Positions 24,120-39,749 of a stretch of 64,000 nt of DNA are shown here, piece by piece. The position numbers and the translations under genes are program-made. Position 1 is the first letter of the stretch. The number at the start of each line of letters is the position of its first letter. The notes beneath the pieces were generated by a model that made no database searches, was not told the origin of the DNA, and saw nothing but the letters and a program-made list of their open reading frames with translations. This stretch comes from Epiperipatus broadwayi (taxonomy: Eukaryota > Onychophora > Udeonychophora > Euonychophora > Peripatidae): assembly GCA_028023455.1 (NCBI GenBank), contig JAQFVV010006472.1, forward strand, positions 328,501-392,500, read 5' to 3'.

Positions 24120-26040
24120 TGTAACAGGAGAAAGATCTTTGAGAATTGCATATACAGACCCTCGGGGTGCCACTAGTCTGAAAATAGGAACTAGAGATTT
24201 ATTTTAGGGTGGACAGGATATGTGAATCAAAAGGCACCGAACTACACTCAGTGAGAAACAAGATATCTTAAATATTATTTAGACAGTTGAGAAATCAAAG
24301 CACAAAGACAAACATCATCCAAAGTAAGTTTAAACAATTTATTAATTTTATTAAAAGTTGTGCAATAGAATGGAGAAATCTAGCCACGAATATAAATGTG
24401 ACTTATGTTAACATACGCATATTTACCAAAGAGTGCACAAGAGTACGACAAACATGAAGACATAAAACATTTTGGCAGCAAAATTATCTCACTTAAAATA
24501 AAAGAAATGGTTAGGAAAATATCTTCTTGCTGGCCAGTTGTAAAATTACAAAACAAACAACAACTTTAGCTTCCTGAATCAGGGATAATAAAACAGTTGC
24601 TGTCCCGCCGGAAATCAATGTAACCAGTGTGAATGTCCGAGCAGTAATATTCTAATTACTGTCATTAAAATGCTGCAGGACTGCTGCGCATAATAGTACA
24701 TTCAAAGTAAACATGGTTGATCTCACTTACAAGACAGCAAAAGATATTTGATTATGATCTTATGTAATACAGAAAGAAATGACTACTTTCAGACAACCCA
24801 AAGAAATAACTTAAGAAATAGCCAGCAAACAGATTTTGTTGTTTGCACAAAAAGTGCAAATGAAACATGCTTAAAGATTCCTTATTTTACAACTAAGGGC
24901 AGGTGAATAAATAAAGACTATGAAAACTGCCAATGCATTTTGTAATAGTTAATGAAATAATCAGGTATATATTAAACATATGATAAACGAAAATTGCAAA
25001 CAAACTTGGAATCTTAAAACTAAGATTCCAAGACATTCTTTAAATACTAGAAAAGAGTACATACAGATAATAAATAATTAAAAAAAACAGTCAATGCCAT
25101 TTTAAAACATATTTATCATTAGATTGAGCGGAGATTTAATTAAACACAATTTGTTTACCCTGGCTAGAATAGGAAAAAGTTTAGCTTACGGTAAGGCAGA
25201 GTTCTAGTGATTTACTGATGAGTGCGCACTTTTGATAATAGTCCATCTTTCAGGTCCTATTGTCAGTGGCAAAGTAGAGGCAGTGTTTATTTTAGAAGTT
25301 CATGGCATGACTGAAGGAGAGCTGGTAGGCGTGGGTCCATCCTTTGTTTAAATTAGCCAGACATTCTATTGATGGCAAAACTCATAACGGTGGATTTTGA
25401 CATCTTGCACAGCAACGAAATTTGTCAATAATTATTTGTTTTTAGTAGGAATTAAACATCTGAACAGCTACTCACAATGGTATCTCTTTGCAGGCCATAA
25501 TCCAAGTGTGTATATAATAATGAGTCTATTCTCTCTCCAAAAATTGGCGGGCTATCTTTGCCTTGTTACATTTCCCGTGAAAATCTTTCAATAGTCTCTA
25601 ATTGTATATCTCCTGCAGGGCAAATATTAATTTCCCACTCAATCTAATTTAAGAATTCCAACCAGGGATTATTGTATCCAAAATAACAAATACAAAACTA
25701 AATCTCTGCTTTTAGACTTTTAGAATTAACTTTTAAAATGATTAAAAATTAAAGCAACAGGAAAATATAATTAGCAAGCTTTTTGATTAAAACAGGTGGT
25801 GAAAGTAAAGTATTTTTAAATCAATTTTATAAACAAAATAGTGAAAGTAAACTATTCTAAATCAATTTTATAAACATTAAATAATCTATTTTAAAATATA
25901 AATGTGAAAATATAAATGTGTATGTGTTTTGAAATAATAATAAAAAAAAAAATTAGCATTAGACATTTAATGAAAATGAAGTTGTTTTCCCTTTTTAATT
26001 TTAGCAATAAAACCATTGAATCAGAAATCAATCCAGCTCA
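24120..26040 (-). repeat. 5' LTR of - strand gypsy element
   Basis: Partner of the 17532-19430 repeat and upstream of gag on the - strand. It contains an extra palindromic piece near 25010-25040 (TTGGAATCTTA...TAAGATTCCAA), where the other LTR has a simple junction. It abuts a TA tract on its outer side. Scattered substitutions of several percent indicate an older insertion than the 9.6-15.2 kb element. Confidence 0.9.
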
Positions 26041-27971
26041 ATATATATATATATTGTAAAAGATCAATAAATCTACCTTTATTTTAAAAAATCATTTGTT
26101 GTTATTAAAAAAATCTCTTTGATTTGATGTTTATATATGGAGTATTATTATTGTTTATGGTTATGAGTTATAGTTTGTTTGGATTTATTATTTTATTTAT
26201 TTGTTGATGGTACATAGCTGTGAATATTTAATTATTATAAATAAATAGAGACATATAAATTTTTGATTATAAAAAAGATTATTTTATTTGTAGTAATTAT
26301 TAAAAAAATGCAATATTATTATTTATATATATATGTTTTTAAAGCTATCAAATAAATTTTTGATTTAATATTTTTTATATGATTGATATTTTTATTTTAT
26401 TTTTTGTATGTTAATTGTTTAAAAGAAAACATATGTAACAATGGTTTTCAAAACTGCATTTTCTGGCACTCATGAGAACAACAGCAACAACCGAAAAAAA
26501 GCCATTATTATTAAGATAGTTATTAAAGAGAAACTGAAGGAGAAAATTAGTTGGACTTTGTTTCTTCTGAATTGGCATTCTTGAGAATCATAAATAATCT
26601 ATTGGATATAAACACCTTAATAATGGAAGTGTGAAATAATAATATTATCACAGTTCAAGTGCTGTGATCTTCTTGACTTTATCCTAGCAATTACAAGAAA
26701 TTAAGCAATGGCTCAACATATAAATTCCATTGTGTTGTAATGTAAGATAGCTATCTTTTTAAAAAAAAGAAAATCTATAACGGTAAATTCAGTAACAATC
26801 TGGAAGCAACTAAAATTAGTTAATCTATTGGATTCAAAATGTCAATTTTTTTTTAAGAAGAGAAATCTTTACAAAAATGGAATATATATGTGTTTGGAGA
26901 TCGATAATTTTTTCTAAGGTGATATTTTCTTCAAAATTTAACCTTGGCTAGAATGCATTCTAATATTAAAGAAATATAAAGGAATAAAACAACAGAACAA
27001 GTTGAACTTTAAAAAGGTAGTAAATAAATTTATTAATGTAAATGATATATATATATTTGAGATTGATATTCTTTTTTTTTTAAGTAGAAAAATGAAACGT
27101 TTTATAAGCATAATTCTATTTGATTTAAGCGTCTTGTTTTTTTAAAAAAGAAAACAAACGTTTGACAAATGTCAAAATTAACACTTACATATTAGAAATT
27201 TGTAAGTAAAGCTATAAGTTTGAGTCGCATATGGGTTATTATATATATATATTTAATAAGTGAAATTTATATTTACAAATTTTATCATCAAAAGTTTTAT
27301 TCATATAACTTAATTTTTTTTAATACTATTTATTTATTAAATAATTGGATATGTTATTGGGGATCAGGTTGATTTATTGAAGGTTACCTATCAGTTAGAA
27401 ATCGTCATCATATTTATATATTTTTGTGCGTGTGTACGTATATAAGATAACAAATAACAAAATAAGGTGAAATAAATTCAATATTCATATTAAGTGATAA
27501 GTTAGCACTAAATGACTGAGTCATCAAAGATATGTTATATTTATAGGCCTGAGTGAGCCTAGTCATAAATAATGAAAAAAAGATTCAATGCTTGTGGAAA
27601 TAAGTATAGTCCAAAAGTGGATATAATATATAAACCTTTTAAAATGTAGTGGAATAAATTTTGATGATTTCTTTTGATTTAATGATACTTAATTGATTAA
27701 CATAGCCTTGTGAGCATATTTATTATCTATTATCTATTTTATTAATTTACAATATTTTAACAATCAATTATTCACTTATTTATCTATTTTCATTTTTTTT
27801 ACTTTATATAGTAATTCTTATGCAGACCTAAACAACAATTCATATATTTGCTGTATATAATATACTTTTATTTATTTATTTTTTGTTTAATTTTGAATAT
27901 TTGGAAAATATAAATATTGATTTGTATTTATATTAATGTATACTTGTTGAGCACAAATATGTCTTTGTCTA

Positions 27972-28035
<64 letters not shown>

Positions 28036-28560
28036 TTATTGCGGGTATATAATTTTATTTTGTATTTGGTTTGTATTTAAAAACTATTTAAAACAGTAAA
28101 AATCAAACCATAATATAGAAATAAAGGATGTACTATTTGTTTTATAAGTAATGCTTTTGTATTTTATTTGGAAGAGTATTAATATTTTATTCTTAATTTT
28201 TTTAGTGCCAGAGTCATTATGAAGTTTATTAAATTCACAACTTAATGGAGAATAATTTCGGATTTCAATTATTATTTAGTTTTTAGGTTACTTACACAAG
28301 TCAATGTTCATTAATATGTTTGGATATACATAAGTTTACTTATTTGATGTGTATATTAGATTCAATAAAATTCCTTTTGTTTCTAGTATATATTTGGTTA
28401 GTTAATCATATTAACCCTGAGAATAAATTATAATGATAGGTCTTATTACTGCTCTGTATGATTTTGGATTTATTTCATGTATAGCTAGTTGGAAGGGCAT
28501 ATAAACAATTTATTTAAGTATAATTGGGATAATTTTATCTTTCTTCATTTACATTATACA
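26041..28560. other. AT-rich intergenic DNA
   Basis: No gene recognised. It includes a TA tract at 26041-26054 at the gypsy boundary and a longer one at 27978-28034. Short ORFs lack recognisable motifs. Confidence 0.5.
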
Positions 28561-28975
28561 ATCTATTATATTTGGCTTTCTCAATAATTGGATTTATTTA
28601 GATTGTTAAGATCTTTCTTTATGTGTATGATGTGCTATGTTTATATTATTTAAATTGGATGATAAATATGTTCTATTACATTTGGCACCATCAACATGCA
28701 GACATAATTAATTAAGGACTGTTGTTAGTCATTTCATTATATTTGATGCCTAAAATGTGAGGATTGATTCATTAAGATTTGTTTATGAGGATAGAGCAAT
28801 TGTGATTCCATTACATTTGGCTTTCCTAATGATTGGGGCCTTTTCAATTGTGGATAGGCATTCCATTACATTTTGGCACCAATGTTTGAAACCTTCTTTC
28901 TTCATACATGTATTTTTTTTTGAGATCATTTAGATTACATATATTCCATTACATTTGTCATCCAACGTTTGGAGC
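28560..28975 (+). repeat. minisatellite of primer-site-like units
   Basis: Six imperfect copies of ATTCCATTACATTTGGC start near 28562, 28671, 28732, 28805, 28860 and 28942. Each is followed by a degenerate CCAACGTTTGG-like stretch and often a pyrimidine-rich CCTTCTTTC. Spacing is 55-110 bp. The motif looks like the end of an LTR plus the following tRNA primer-binding site of a retrotransposon, repeated in tandem. Confidence 0.6.
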
Positions 28976-28985
28976 ATTATTTTCT

Positions 28986-29022
<37 letters not shown>

Positions 29023-29024
29023 CT

Positions 29025-29060
<36 letters not shown>
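28975..29060. repeat. duplicated TTTTCTTCTC plus (AT)n
   Basis: Two tandem copies of TTTTCTTCTCATATATAT-type units, each ending in a perfect AT tract of about 30 bases. Confidence 0.9.
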
Positions 29061-29063
<3 letters not shown>

Positions 29064-32000
29064 GACCTCTCCTTCGTGTAGCTCCACTACACTCAAAAAT
29101 AAATAATATAGTATAGTGATAATCGCCTCCCCGGGTTCTAGCTCTAATAATTAATGAGATATTCAATTAAGTGTGTTACTAGCTCAGGTTTCTTAAAAAA
29201 TTAACTTAGGTTCTGTTTTAGACCAACTCAAATAACTATTCTATAATTCATGAGATTAGAAGTGGAAATAAGGTGACAAAGTAGATTGCATTGAGATAAT
29301 ATCCCATAGGATACCACCTCAATGGCATAAGAACACTATCCCCCCTTTTACTACTATTACATATAATAACTACATAGTATTCTTATGACTTCTGCAACTT
29401 CTAATCACTAAACTCATTTAACAATTAAAGTATTAATCTTTTATCTATCATAACAATAATAGTAATTATCTAGCTCAGATAAAATAATCTCAGGTTCTTA
29501 AATTTATTCAATGTTAAATTAAAATAAAGTAGCAAAATATGATAAGGGATTTTGTGTCATAATTTACTACTCTGAAGTTAGATTAATAATAAAACAATAA
29601 GAATAATAATCACAATCTTCATTGTTTAATCCCACTAGTATAGCTTTTCTTTTATCGCAAATTTATAACCATAATAAATTAATTAATCACTCAATATCCT
29701 CCCTTTGTTTATCTTTTTCCTTACGTAATAAAATAATTAGTAAGTGGCAGTGTTTAGATAATCTGATAAATGAAGTAAGTGGCAACTAATAGCATATAAT
29801 TTAGCAAATTACTATAATAATGGATTTATGACCAATAATGTAATGCAATTTCATAATTATTCAATTACAAAATACCAACAAACATTTAAGATTAAATATA
29901 CTTCTTTATTTATATTTTGTGCAAACAATTATATACTTAGTTTAATGACTGTAAACATACCCTATGAATCCATGCAATGATGTAGAGAAAACAAAACTCA
30001 GACACAAGTTTTAATAACAAATTTTAGAATTTTATTAACAACAATCAAAATTAAGATAAAACAAACAAATCTATTTACATTTATTTACAAGGGATATCCT
30101 CCTTTCTTTTAACACTACAAAAGTTAAATTATACATTTTTAGATTTCTTTTATAGTTAATTTAAATTATTATACTTTTATAAGTTATTTATTTATTTCTC
30201 ATTAAGTTTATTATATTACTTAGTTTAACTATTTTATGGGTAATACTATTCTTTACCTTTTAATATTAAAAATTACAGTATTCTAAGTTATATATGGGGG
30301 TAAACATCATTTATAAACATTATAAATTTATAATCAATATGGTTTTTCCTCTAAAAAAATTACATTCTTTTGTAACTCTATATAAGTCACTTTGCATATT
30401 GTGCAAATATTATTACTACCTATTACGTTTGTTATCTAATGCTCGTAAACTCTAATACATTTTTCATAAGCCATACTCATGTATAATGCCATAACACGAG
30501 CTTAATTATTTCCTGTTTCAGTTTAACATATATTATAATCATCGAATGTTATTATATTCTTTAAATATGCAATACTTATATTTTTAAATATAATCAACAA
30601 TAAGAACACGTTAAATCATTTTTTAATATTTTTGTATATTTCTATTTGGGTATATTTTTATCAAATTATAGTTCATTTCTTAAAATTAAAATAATTCTCT
30701 GACTCCTTCCTTTCTTAGGATATATGCATCTTTTTTCCATAATTATAATCTACTCTTTGTTAATCCTTAACTATTCTTATTTCAAATAACTGCATAACAT
30801 ACATTCTAAAATATCTATTGTTTCTTTTCAATAGACTTATCAAATAACGATGTAGTTGCAAGAAATACAGATAAAGATAGCGAAAGATGTATAGGATATT
30901 GGGAAGATAGATAAATAACTCATCAAAATATATACTTCAAAATGTATGGAACAGTGTGGATAGGGCCGACATTCCTTGTCTGATAACCCTGACGATAAGC
31001 ACGATGTGGCAGCTATTTATTCAGCTTTACCAAACATCTAATAAGATTCACAAGAAAGATAAAAATAACACTGTCCATGACAACATGTGTAACAGTCGTA
31101 GGGCTTTGTTAACTATGCTGATTACCATTTAAAACTACTTATAATTCCATTCCCTGTAGCATCCTAGTTTTTTAATACATCATCTTGGTTTCCGAATCTC
31201 CATGTACTACCAAGTCACTATCCAAACTATCTCTCAAGATTTTCACTGTATCCAACATCGATAAAACTAACTACCTTTTAAAACAATAAACAAAATTCAC
31301 TAATATAAAAACATTCCCCTATTCTATAAGAACAATTTGTCTTGCTTTATTACACTGTAGGTTCGACATCTACGTTTTATTAAATAACACTTAAATATCC
31401 TAATCGGAAAAATTAACAGAAAATATGACATAACCATTGGTTATATTGAACTATATTAATAATACATTAAATGATTGTCGTATGCATATTTTTAAAAAAT
31501 CTAATTACATCTCATAGTGTTTTAGAGTGTTGTTTTTCAAAATGCGTTTTACAATAACTATAACAATAAAATTTTGCACTACATTCATTCGGTTCACAGC
31601 TGATCTAAATAAATAAAACATACATTATATCATTAATAACCATAAAATGTACCAAAATAATCTTTTACCTTCCTATTAGAGTTCGTCGTGGATTTCTTTC
31701 TCCTCGAGCATCGCAAACATACAAAGTTTCCACACACATACAATTTTATTTGAACATTCCAAATCAAAAAACATATTATTTTATATAATGTTATATTGCA
31801 AATTAATGTATTTGTTTCCCTATTGCTATCTAAACTCAATGTTTAACTTAGATTAATAAAGAAAATAATTTAAACCATAATCACATATTTTTCTGGTGGT
31901 AAATCTTGGTTAGTCCCCTAATATTTATTATTTTCTTCTTTGTCCGAATGTTCTCCTTTCTGATTATTAAAGTTTTAAAATAAATTAGTTCATTTAGTTA

Positions 32001-35000
32001 ACTGTTTAGACGATCTTTAGTTTCAAGGTTTAATTCAAAATTATTAAAAATATTTATTTAGTTATCCCACGAAGTTTTTAATGTTGGGCGAATATTACCT
32101 CGGCACGTTGATGCATCTTTATTTCCAGCAGGACTACAAATATTTATATCATTACGGTACCAAATTGCGTTTTTTCCATGGATCCAATATTTTATATTTA
32201 TTTCTCTGTAAACTATTTTCTTTTCTTCTTCTTCAGGCAAGTAATTTCCTTGGTAATTTTACTTTTATTCATTATTATTTTATATACGACATTTTTGATC
32301 TTTAACTATTTCTAGGGTAATTGCTCAGGTCATCTTAAAGAAAGCAATTCATAAAATTCTTTTTGTCCATTTATTCTTACATGAATAATATTTATTTTTA
32401 TTTTTCATTATATTCATTAACTTTGCGCACAATGTCCTTTCATCAATTTTACACGCACTAAAGTAGTTTTCGTAGTAATATGCTATACAAACTATATCAA
32501 TGAACAACGTTAACATTTTTGAAATATTACAAAATTTATAACTTAGTTTTAAGAATCCATCCATTTTTATTGAAAATTCAGATTATATTTTGATAGAATC
32601 CACTGGCAGGTAACTGTGGAGTTAGTGAAACATTATTATGAGAACTTTTTTAAAATTTTATTCTTAGATTCGCTTCGAAAGATTTTAAAATGTTAGTTAG
32701 TTTCTTTCAAAGATATTTATTAAAAATTCTAATAAAATTGACTAATAATTGAAGAAAGAAAGAAATTTTAAAGAGCTTAAAATTTTACCTCTGCTCTGGA
32801 GTCAACACATTTTTGTTCTCCTAGTTTATACAATTAATTGGCGCGATTTTTCTTGTCTGCCAAAATCTATCTTTTTATTGGTCACTCCCTACTTTGGTTT
32901 GTAAACATTTTCTAAAGTTGTAAAATTGTGACGTAATAGACCTAAATATTAACCTATTATTATTTTTAAATTAATTATTATCTATTACAATTTAATTACT
33001 TTTAAAATAAATTTGAAACAATAACTAATAAAGATGTATAATCTTATTTTTTATTATAATGTGTGACGATTCCATCCAGCTCTATAATATACTGTTTTAA
33101 ATATTTTAATTATCATTATTAATTTAAACTGGTGCTTATACATAAAATATTCCAGACAGTCACGTATACATTTCCGGTGTTTAGTCTGGTTTTATCTGTA
33201 TTAATAAATTTGCTACTTATATCATTTAAAATGATTATATAAAATTTTGAAAAATAATTTAGAAAAATATAGAACTAGATGCAATCCTCACCCTCACAAT
33301 ACTTATTATTAAACATATTACATTAACCCTTTATTGCTTATTTATAATTTATAATATTAAATACTATATAATATAAATTTTAAATTTTTTAGCAATTGAC
33401 CATTTATAACCATCATTGATCTATAGAAAAGGGCACAATATATATATATTGTAATGAGCACAGATGACATTACATTATTTTTTTTTATTATTAAACATTA
33501 AAATAAAAAGTTCGCATTTAAAATATTTTTTTTAAGACAGAAAAATTGAAAATAAATTCTACCTTAAACTCGTATATATATATAAATCGCACAGATGAGA
33601 AAAATTATTAAAATAAAACTTTATTAAAGAAAAAGTATTTTAAAACTAAATTTTAAAAAGATTTGGAGATAAAATTATATTTTTAAATTTATCTTTAAAT
33701 ATATCTTTGGATTTGGAAAACAGGTTAATTAATGTGATGGAAATGATTATTTTAATTAGTCGAAGTGAACAAGCCCTTGGGCATTTAAATGTATAAACAA
33801 TGGTCAGATAGGAAAACAATAAAAACTTATAGCAAATAAAAAGAAATCCTATGGAATTGGACCTCAGCAAAAAGACCACCATCATCGATGACATAATGTT
33901 GAGTCAATCCTTAAGATTAATATAAAAGGAAAAGTTGGAAATTATTATGGATTATTAAGAGAGGACAGATGTATTAAGTCGGAGAGTTGGAGGTGAAGGG
34001 ATTGAAAGACGCACTTTCAATTCCTTCAGTTGTTATAAAAATGGAAAAATGAAACATCGCTTTTCTTATACTGAGGACAACAGGATCATCAAGGGATTTA
34101 ATGTGGATTCCAAACGGCATGCAATGAATAAAGAGGAACATTGGAAAAAAACTCATAAGAACTTTAAAAACATTTTGAAACACTAAGAACTTTAAAATAT
34201 AAACTTTCTCAGTCTTTAATTTATAAGAAATAGAATCCTATCTGGCCAACGTTATTTATTAATTAGTTATAATTTTATTTAATGTATTTCTTTGGTAAAA
34301 TCATTTCCATTTAGTTTTTTTTGTTCTTTAAGTTTTATTATGATTTCTGTTTTTCATTAAACTAGTTATATAAATATTAAACTTAAATCGGGCGTGAATG
34401 GCTATATAGATATGTAAAGTTATATTAGAGGAGGGTAAATTCATTTTGTAGTTGAATTAGGTCAATGGATTGGATATATTGCTGTAATTAGTAGATGTAG
34501 TATGAGATTCGCTATGGGCAGAATTACATTATAGGTCGCACACTTCCGTTTTGCCTATGGAAGGGATTATAAGACATAGAATGCTGTTCCTTTCAAGGGA
34601 GTTTTTTTTATTGCTCTTCTTGTCTGATAGATGTAATATTCCTATCTAACGAGAAGCAGTTTCTTTTCTTAACCTAATTGTGCTGCCATATTCTTATTAC
34701 ATTGAACACATCGATATATCAGATGGATTGAAGTTTAGTTTGACTGCGAACCTTTGGCCTAAGGTTAAACAAGGATTGAATATTTTCTTTTCAAATGCAA
34801 ATTCATGTAGTCTATTCATACTCGACACTCTAAATAAAGATGCATTAAATTTAAGTTGGGTATAGATGCTTGCATGGGTTCGTTACCGGTTATTTATGTT
34901 TTTGGTTTTCATATTCGATCAAAATATATATAGACATTCGGTAAATACTGATGCCTTACAGTGAGTATCTAAAATGTATTTATTCGGATGTCTTTTAAGT

Positions 35001-36177
35001 TATAGGTGTTAATGCAAGCATCTTATGGTGAATGCTATTGGGTTCCTTATAAATTTCCCTCTGCAATTGGCCATATCAATGATTTTGTATTTTGATCATT
35101 TATGTTTATTTTGAAATGTTTTTAGCCATGGAATCCATGTAACCAATCTATACTCAACATTTTTAAACAAATCTGTGTGAACTAATAATAGTATAAAATT
35201 TAAAATGTAAATTAAAAATCTAAAATAAAAGTAAAAATAATGTTAAATGTTAAAGTAAACATATTAAAATAATAATGTTAAATCTTATATATATATATAT
35301 ATATATATGTGCGTAAATAAATTTTTGTATGTTAATTACTGGCAGTGGCTTATTTTATTTATTTTTTAATATTGAAATATAGTTCGATAAGATATTATAT
35401 TATTAAATCTCTGCTACTCCCTGAGCTAGTGACTTGGGCTAACGACCAGAATCAAAATTAAAAAAAAAAAAATTTTTTTTGACTTACGTATCTGCCTACT
35501 TTATAAATTTTTCTAGATTCAAATGCCTAGATGGTGCCCTGTAGTCCAGATTACGTTAAGTCCTTCTCTGGATCGTTACAATATATACATATAGGCATAT
35601 TAATATTATCATTGAAGTTCAGTTAATTTATTTTGATAAATAACATACATTTGAAGAAGTGAATTATTCCATTAATTCTTTACATGATGTGTGGGTAGTT
35701 ATATACATATAACTCAGAATTCTTTATCATTCATAAGACATTGTTTTAAAATATTAGGATCACTGTAGTTTTATGATGGCATATCCATAGAATTTAAGAA
35801 TTTAGTGTAATGTAATTGAACATACTAATCTCTTGAACCATATCTGAGGATTTTGTAAGGAATTAACTTAAGAAGTTCATACTAACCATTTCAAAAGGGA
35901 ATATAATTTACAATACCTGCGCTTATATAAAAAAGAAAATTTGGCTTGCATAGTATAAGGAGAATATCAATACTTTTTTTATTATAATGAGTGTGACCTT
36001 GTCCTTGAAAACATATCTATGATTTTAAATTATCTGATTTTGATAGAATACTATTATTAACATTTCATTATATCATTGTTTTTTATTTAATTTTAAAAAA
36101 GTGAACTAATCTCAGAAATATGAATGACTTTGAAATCAAGTGAAAAACTTTTAAAAAAATAGATATTGTATATGGTT
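29061..36177. other. AT-rich intergenic DNA
   Basis: No gene or transposon domain is recognised on either strand. Locally more balanced patches lie at 29065-29190, 30955-31060, 33750-34190 and 34390-34930, each with short ORFs of 60-82 codons that match nothing I know. These could be decayed LTR or transposon pieces. TA tracts occur at 33441-33452 and 35287-35308. Confidence 0.5.
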
Positions 36178-36434
<257 letters not shown>

Positions 36435-37125
36435 TTATTGCCATTTAAAAAAAAAGAAAGTAAATATTTCATTGTAAATAAAAGATATACCACTTTTTTG
36501 ACTTAAGAGTAGATTAGCGATTCATTTTTATTTTAATCACTTATCAGTACATGGGATCATTGTGCCACTGAGCATTGTTAACAATCATTTTCCCTAAGAA
36601 CATCTGAATGCTAGCAGTTGCCTGCACAGACACTAGTAAGTAGCTACATTGTCTAACATTAGTAAATATAGACCTGCTACCTTAATTATCTATAGTTGAG
36701 TGTTGAAAAGTATAAAACAGATTCAGTAAAATATTCCCTTTATTTCTATTTTATATTTAGAAGGTAAATCATGTCTCATGAGTTATTTTGTGTGAATCTC
36801 TCAAAGTAGGCTATTCAAACATGAAAGTGACTTGTACATATCTTGAATCCAATTTATGTAGTTTCAAGTTATTTCAAAGAGCTATTTCTTTACATATTAA
36901 CTATATGGGTATATCATGTACCATTACAATTTGAATCCCAAATCTCTGGGGTGTAAGAAAGTCTTCATTGAATTAAGCAGATCTTTGCACACAGACACCC
37001 TATATACCATTACATTTCACACATATTTATTCAGTATATTAAATGTTTTGTTATAGTAAATAGAGGTATTTGAACTTAGGCTATTTTCTATTTTCTGAAC
37101 ACTTTTAGGCTACTCAATATGTTAT

Positions 37126-37177
<52 letters not shown>

Positions 37178-39700
37178 GTATATAATTTTTATACCACATA
37201 CATTATACATATTAATGACAAAGTTGAACTGTTTAAAAATAATTGCAATATATAATTATTTTTAATTGTACATGACATGTAAAATAAAATAAAAAATAAA
37301 TGTGTAATTCTGTATTAAAAATTTATTTCTATTAATTTGTAAAGTGAAATATAAAAATAAAATATAGTGGCAGTTTCAAATATCAGGTTGTTATTATTTT
37401 AATTGAGATTTAAAAATAATTAAATGGTCAGTGTTTAATATCCTATAATAAAAATAAGTTAAATATTTAAGATGAAACTAGTTTCCAGCTTTCTAGTCAA
37501 TAATTTCCCAAAATAAACATGTTGTAATTCTATACTAAATGTTTATTTTCAATAACAAATAAAATATATAGAATATATTCATAGTTTCTAATATTCATTA
37601 TTATTATTTTAAAATTTAAAAAATCAAAACCATGTTGTCAAAATTTAATATTCACAATACATTTTTATAACAATTTTGTACTTCTCATTAATTCTCTGTG
37701 ATATCCCAAATTTTCTATATATTATTTTATAATTTATTCACCATAACAAATAACCCAAATAAAATGTTATAAACTTTTAATATCTTATTGCTATTATTAA
37801 AAGAAAAAGTTCATCATCAGAGTTCAATACATCTGTATAAACAATTAATGTAAATTAAACTAATCTTTAAGTTATTAAATTATCTAACATTTTATTTAGT
37901 ATCATTTAAAAGCAAAAATTTTGTAATTCTATTTTAAAAAGTTAATTTTCAAAACAAAAAATTATTAAAATGTGGTTATGGGTTTCAGAATCTTGTAATA
38001 ATATATCTGCCATTTGATATAATATAATGTAGCCACAAAATATCATATCTATAACACATTTTTATAAAAATTTAATTTGTACTTAAGCAGTATGAATCTA
38101 TATTTATTTGCATTTATGTATAATAGTCAACATGCAAATTTAATTGTAACTTTAACTTAAAAGTTCAGTTTTAAATAATAAATAATAATGATGTCAGTTT
38201 TAATATTAATGCAAAATTACACAATTCTAATTTGATCTCAAACTATATTTTCAATACCTATCTCTTTATGAAAATGTTTTAATTTTCTTCATTATTGATT
38301 CTCACCTCTATATAAAATATCAAATCAAGCATTCATAATTCTATGCTAAACATTACTTTTAAAATGTAAACAAAAAAGTCATAGAACAGTAATTTTTAAT
38401 TTTTGAAAAATCATATAAAGATGCTTTAATTTTAATATAAATTTTTCATTAGTTAATAATATAAAATTTGAAGTAAATATAAGTACATAATGGACTTAAA
38501 TATATTACTTTACTTAATATTTTAAGCAATTCAGGTATTTAGTAATAAATTAAACAAGTTATTTTAGTACTTTTTCATCAGTTTTACAATATCCAACTTT
38601 TATTATAAAGCAGTATTTGAATATCTGCCACTTATTAATGTAAAACTTCTATATAATATAAATAAAAATTAAAAATTTATTTGTGTTTTTTATAAATTAT
38701 TTTTTAAACATAATTGCTAATAAATTATATCTAAATTACATTAATTACATAAATTGCATTAATTACATTAATTAAATTATACCTAAATAACATTAATGCA
38801 TTACATTTTATCCTAAACACATTCCATGTTATTAATGTAAATACAGATTTGTATTTAAATAATCTTTTATATTTGCAATTATTTTTAAATATGAAACCAA
38901 TATTGAACTTATAGGCTTTTTAAAGTAATATCAATGTATCTGTACAAACCTTTTTATTGATTATTTTTGTTCTTAATAGCTTTTTCTAATCATTCAGCCA
39001 TTACAAAATTGGACCTATACATTGTACAGTTTGAAGCTACAGTACTTTAAAGTAAACCAACATTAAATAACATCTTATCTGGAGAACAAAGCAAAAATAT
39101 GATTCATGGAGAAAAATATCTCTGAACCTGAAGCAAATCAAAATCATCTATACCAAGTGGAAATAATATATGTCACAAAGAGACAAGTAAACATGAATAA
39201 AATCAAGTGTGGTGGATAAATATATTGAAGATTGTTACATAAAATGCACACACATATACATATTAACCTTTAATTTTGGATACATATCAATCAAACAAAG
39301 TACACAAGTAAAATGTCTATAAATCTAAGTACAATAAAATCAACTTTTTAATGATCTATATATAGCTAGGCATACATCACATTAGACACACATGTATATT
39401 AATGATCTTTGAATATTTTCAGAAAGACACTAAATATTCATTATTAAATTTAAAATTTAAAAAAATAAACAAATTTTCTTCTTTTTCTCATTATTTTTTT
39501 TAAATAAACTTTTTTTAAAAAAGCAACAGAGATCTCAAACTACAGTATTAATATTAACACTCATGGTAGTGATTTTTAACAAATACTCTTTATGATGGAA
39601 AAGAAAAATATTAAAATTTAAAAAATAAACTGTTTTATATCAACTGTGCAATGTATAATCAAAGTGGTTGATAAAACAATACATCTGCTTTTTATAAGCA
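36435..39700. other. AT-rich intergenic DNA
   Basis: No gene recognised. A perfect AT tract lies at 37131-37174. A small degenerate minisatellite of ATTAATTACAT-type units lies at about 38735-38810. Confidence 0.5.
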
Positions 39701-39749
39701 GCAGTCATGTGATTACTATTCCCATCCACTTTTTTCATTAGATTTGGAA

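Noticed and set aside
28930-29166. 78-codon ORF with YIYIYIY repeats
   Set aside because: Produced by the AT microsatellites at 28990-29060.
30985-31020. CTGACGATAAGC resembling a hammerhead core
   Set aside because: No GAAA box at a suitable distance and no flanking stem I pairing.
33640-34200. Possible host exons
   Set aside because: Locally less AT-rich with short ORFs on the - strand, but no recognisable protein domain, splice pattern or conserved motif.
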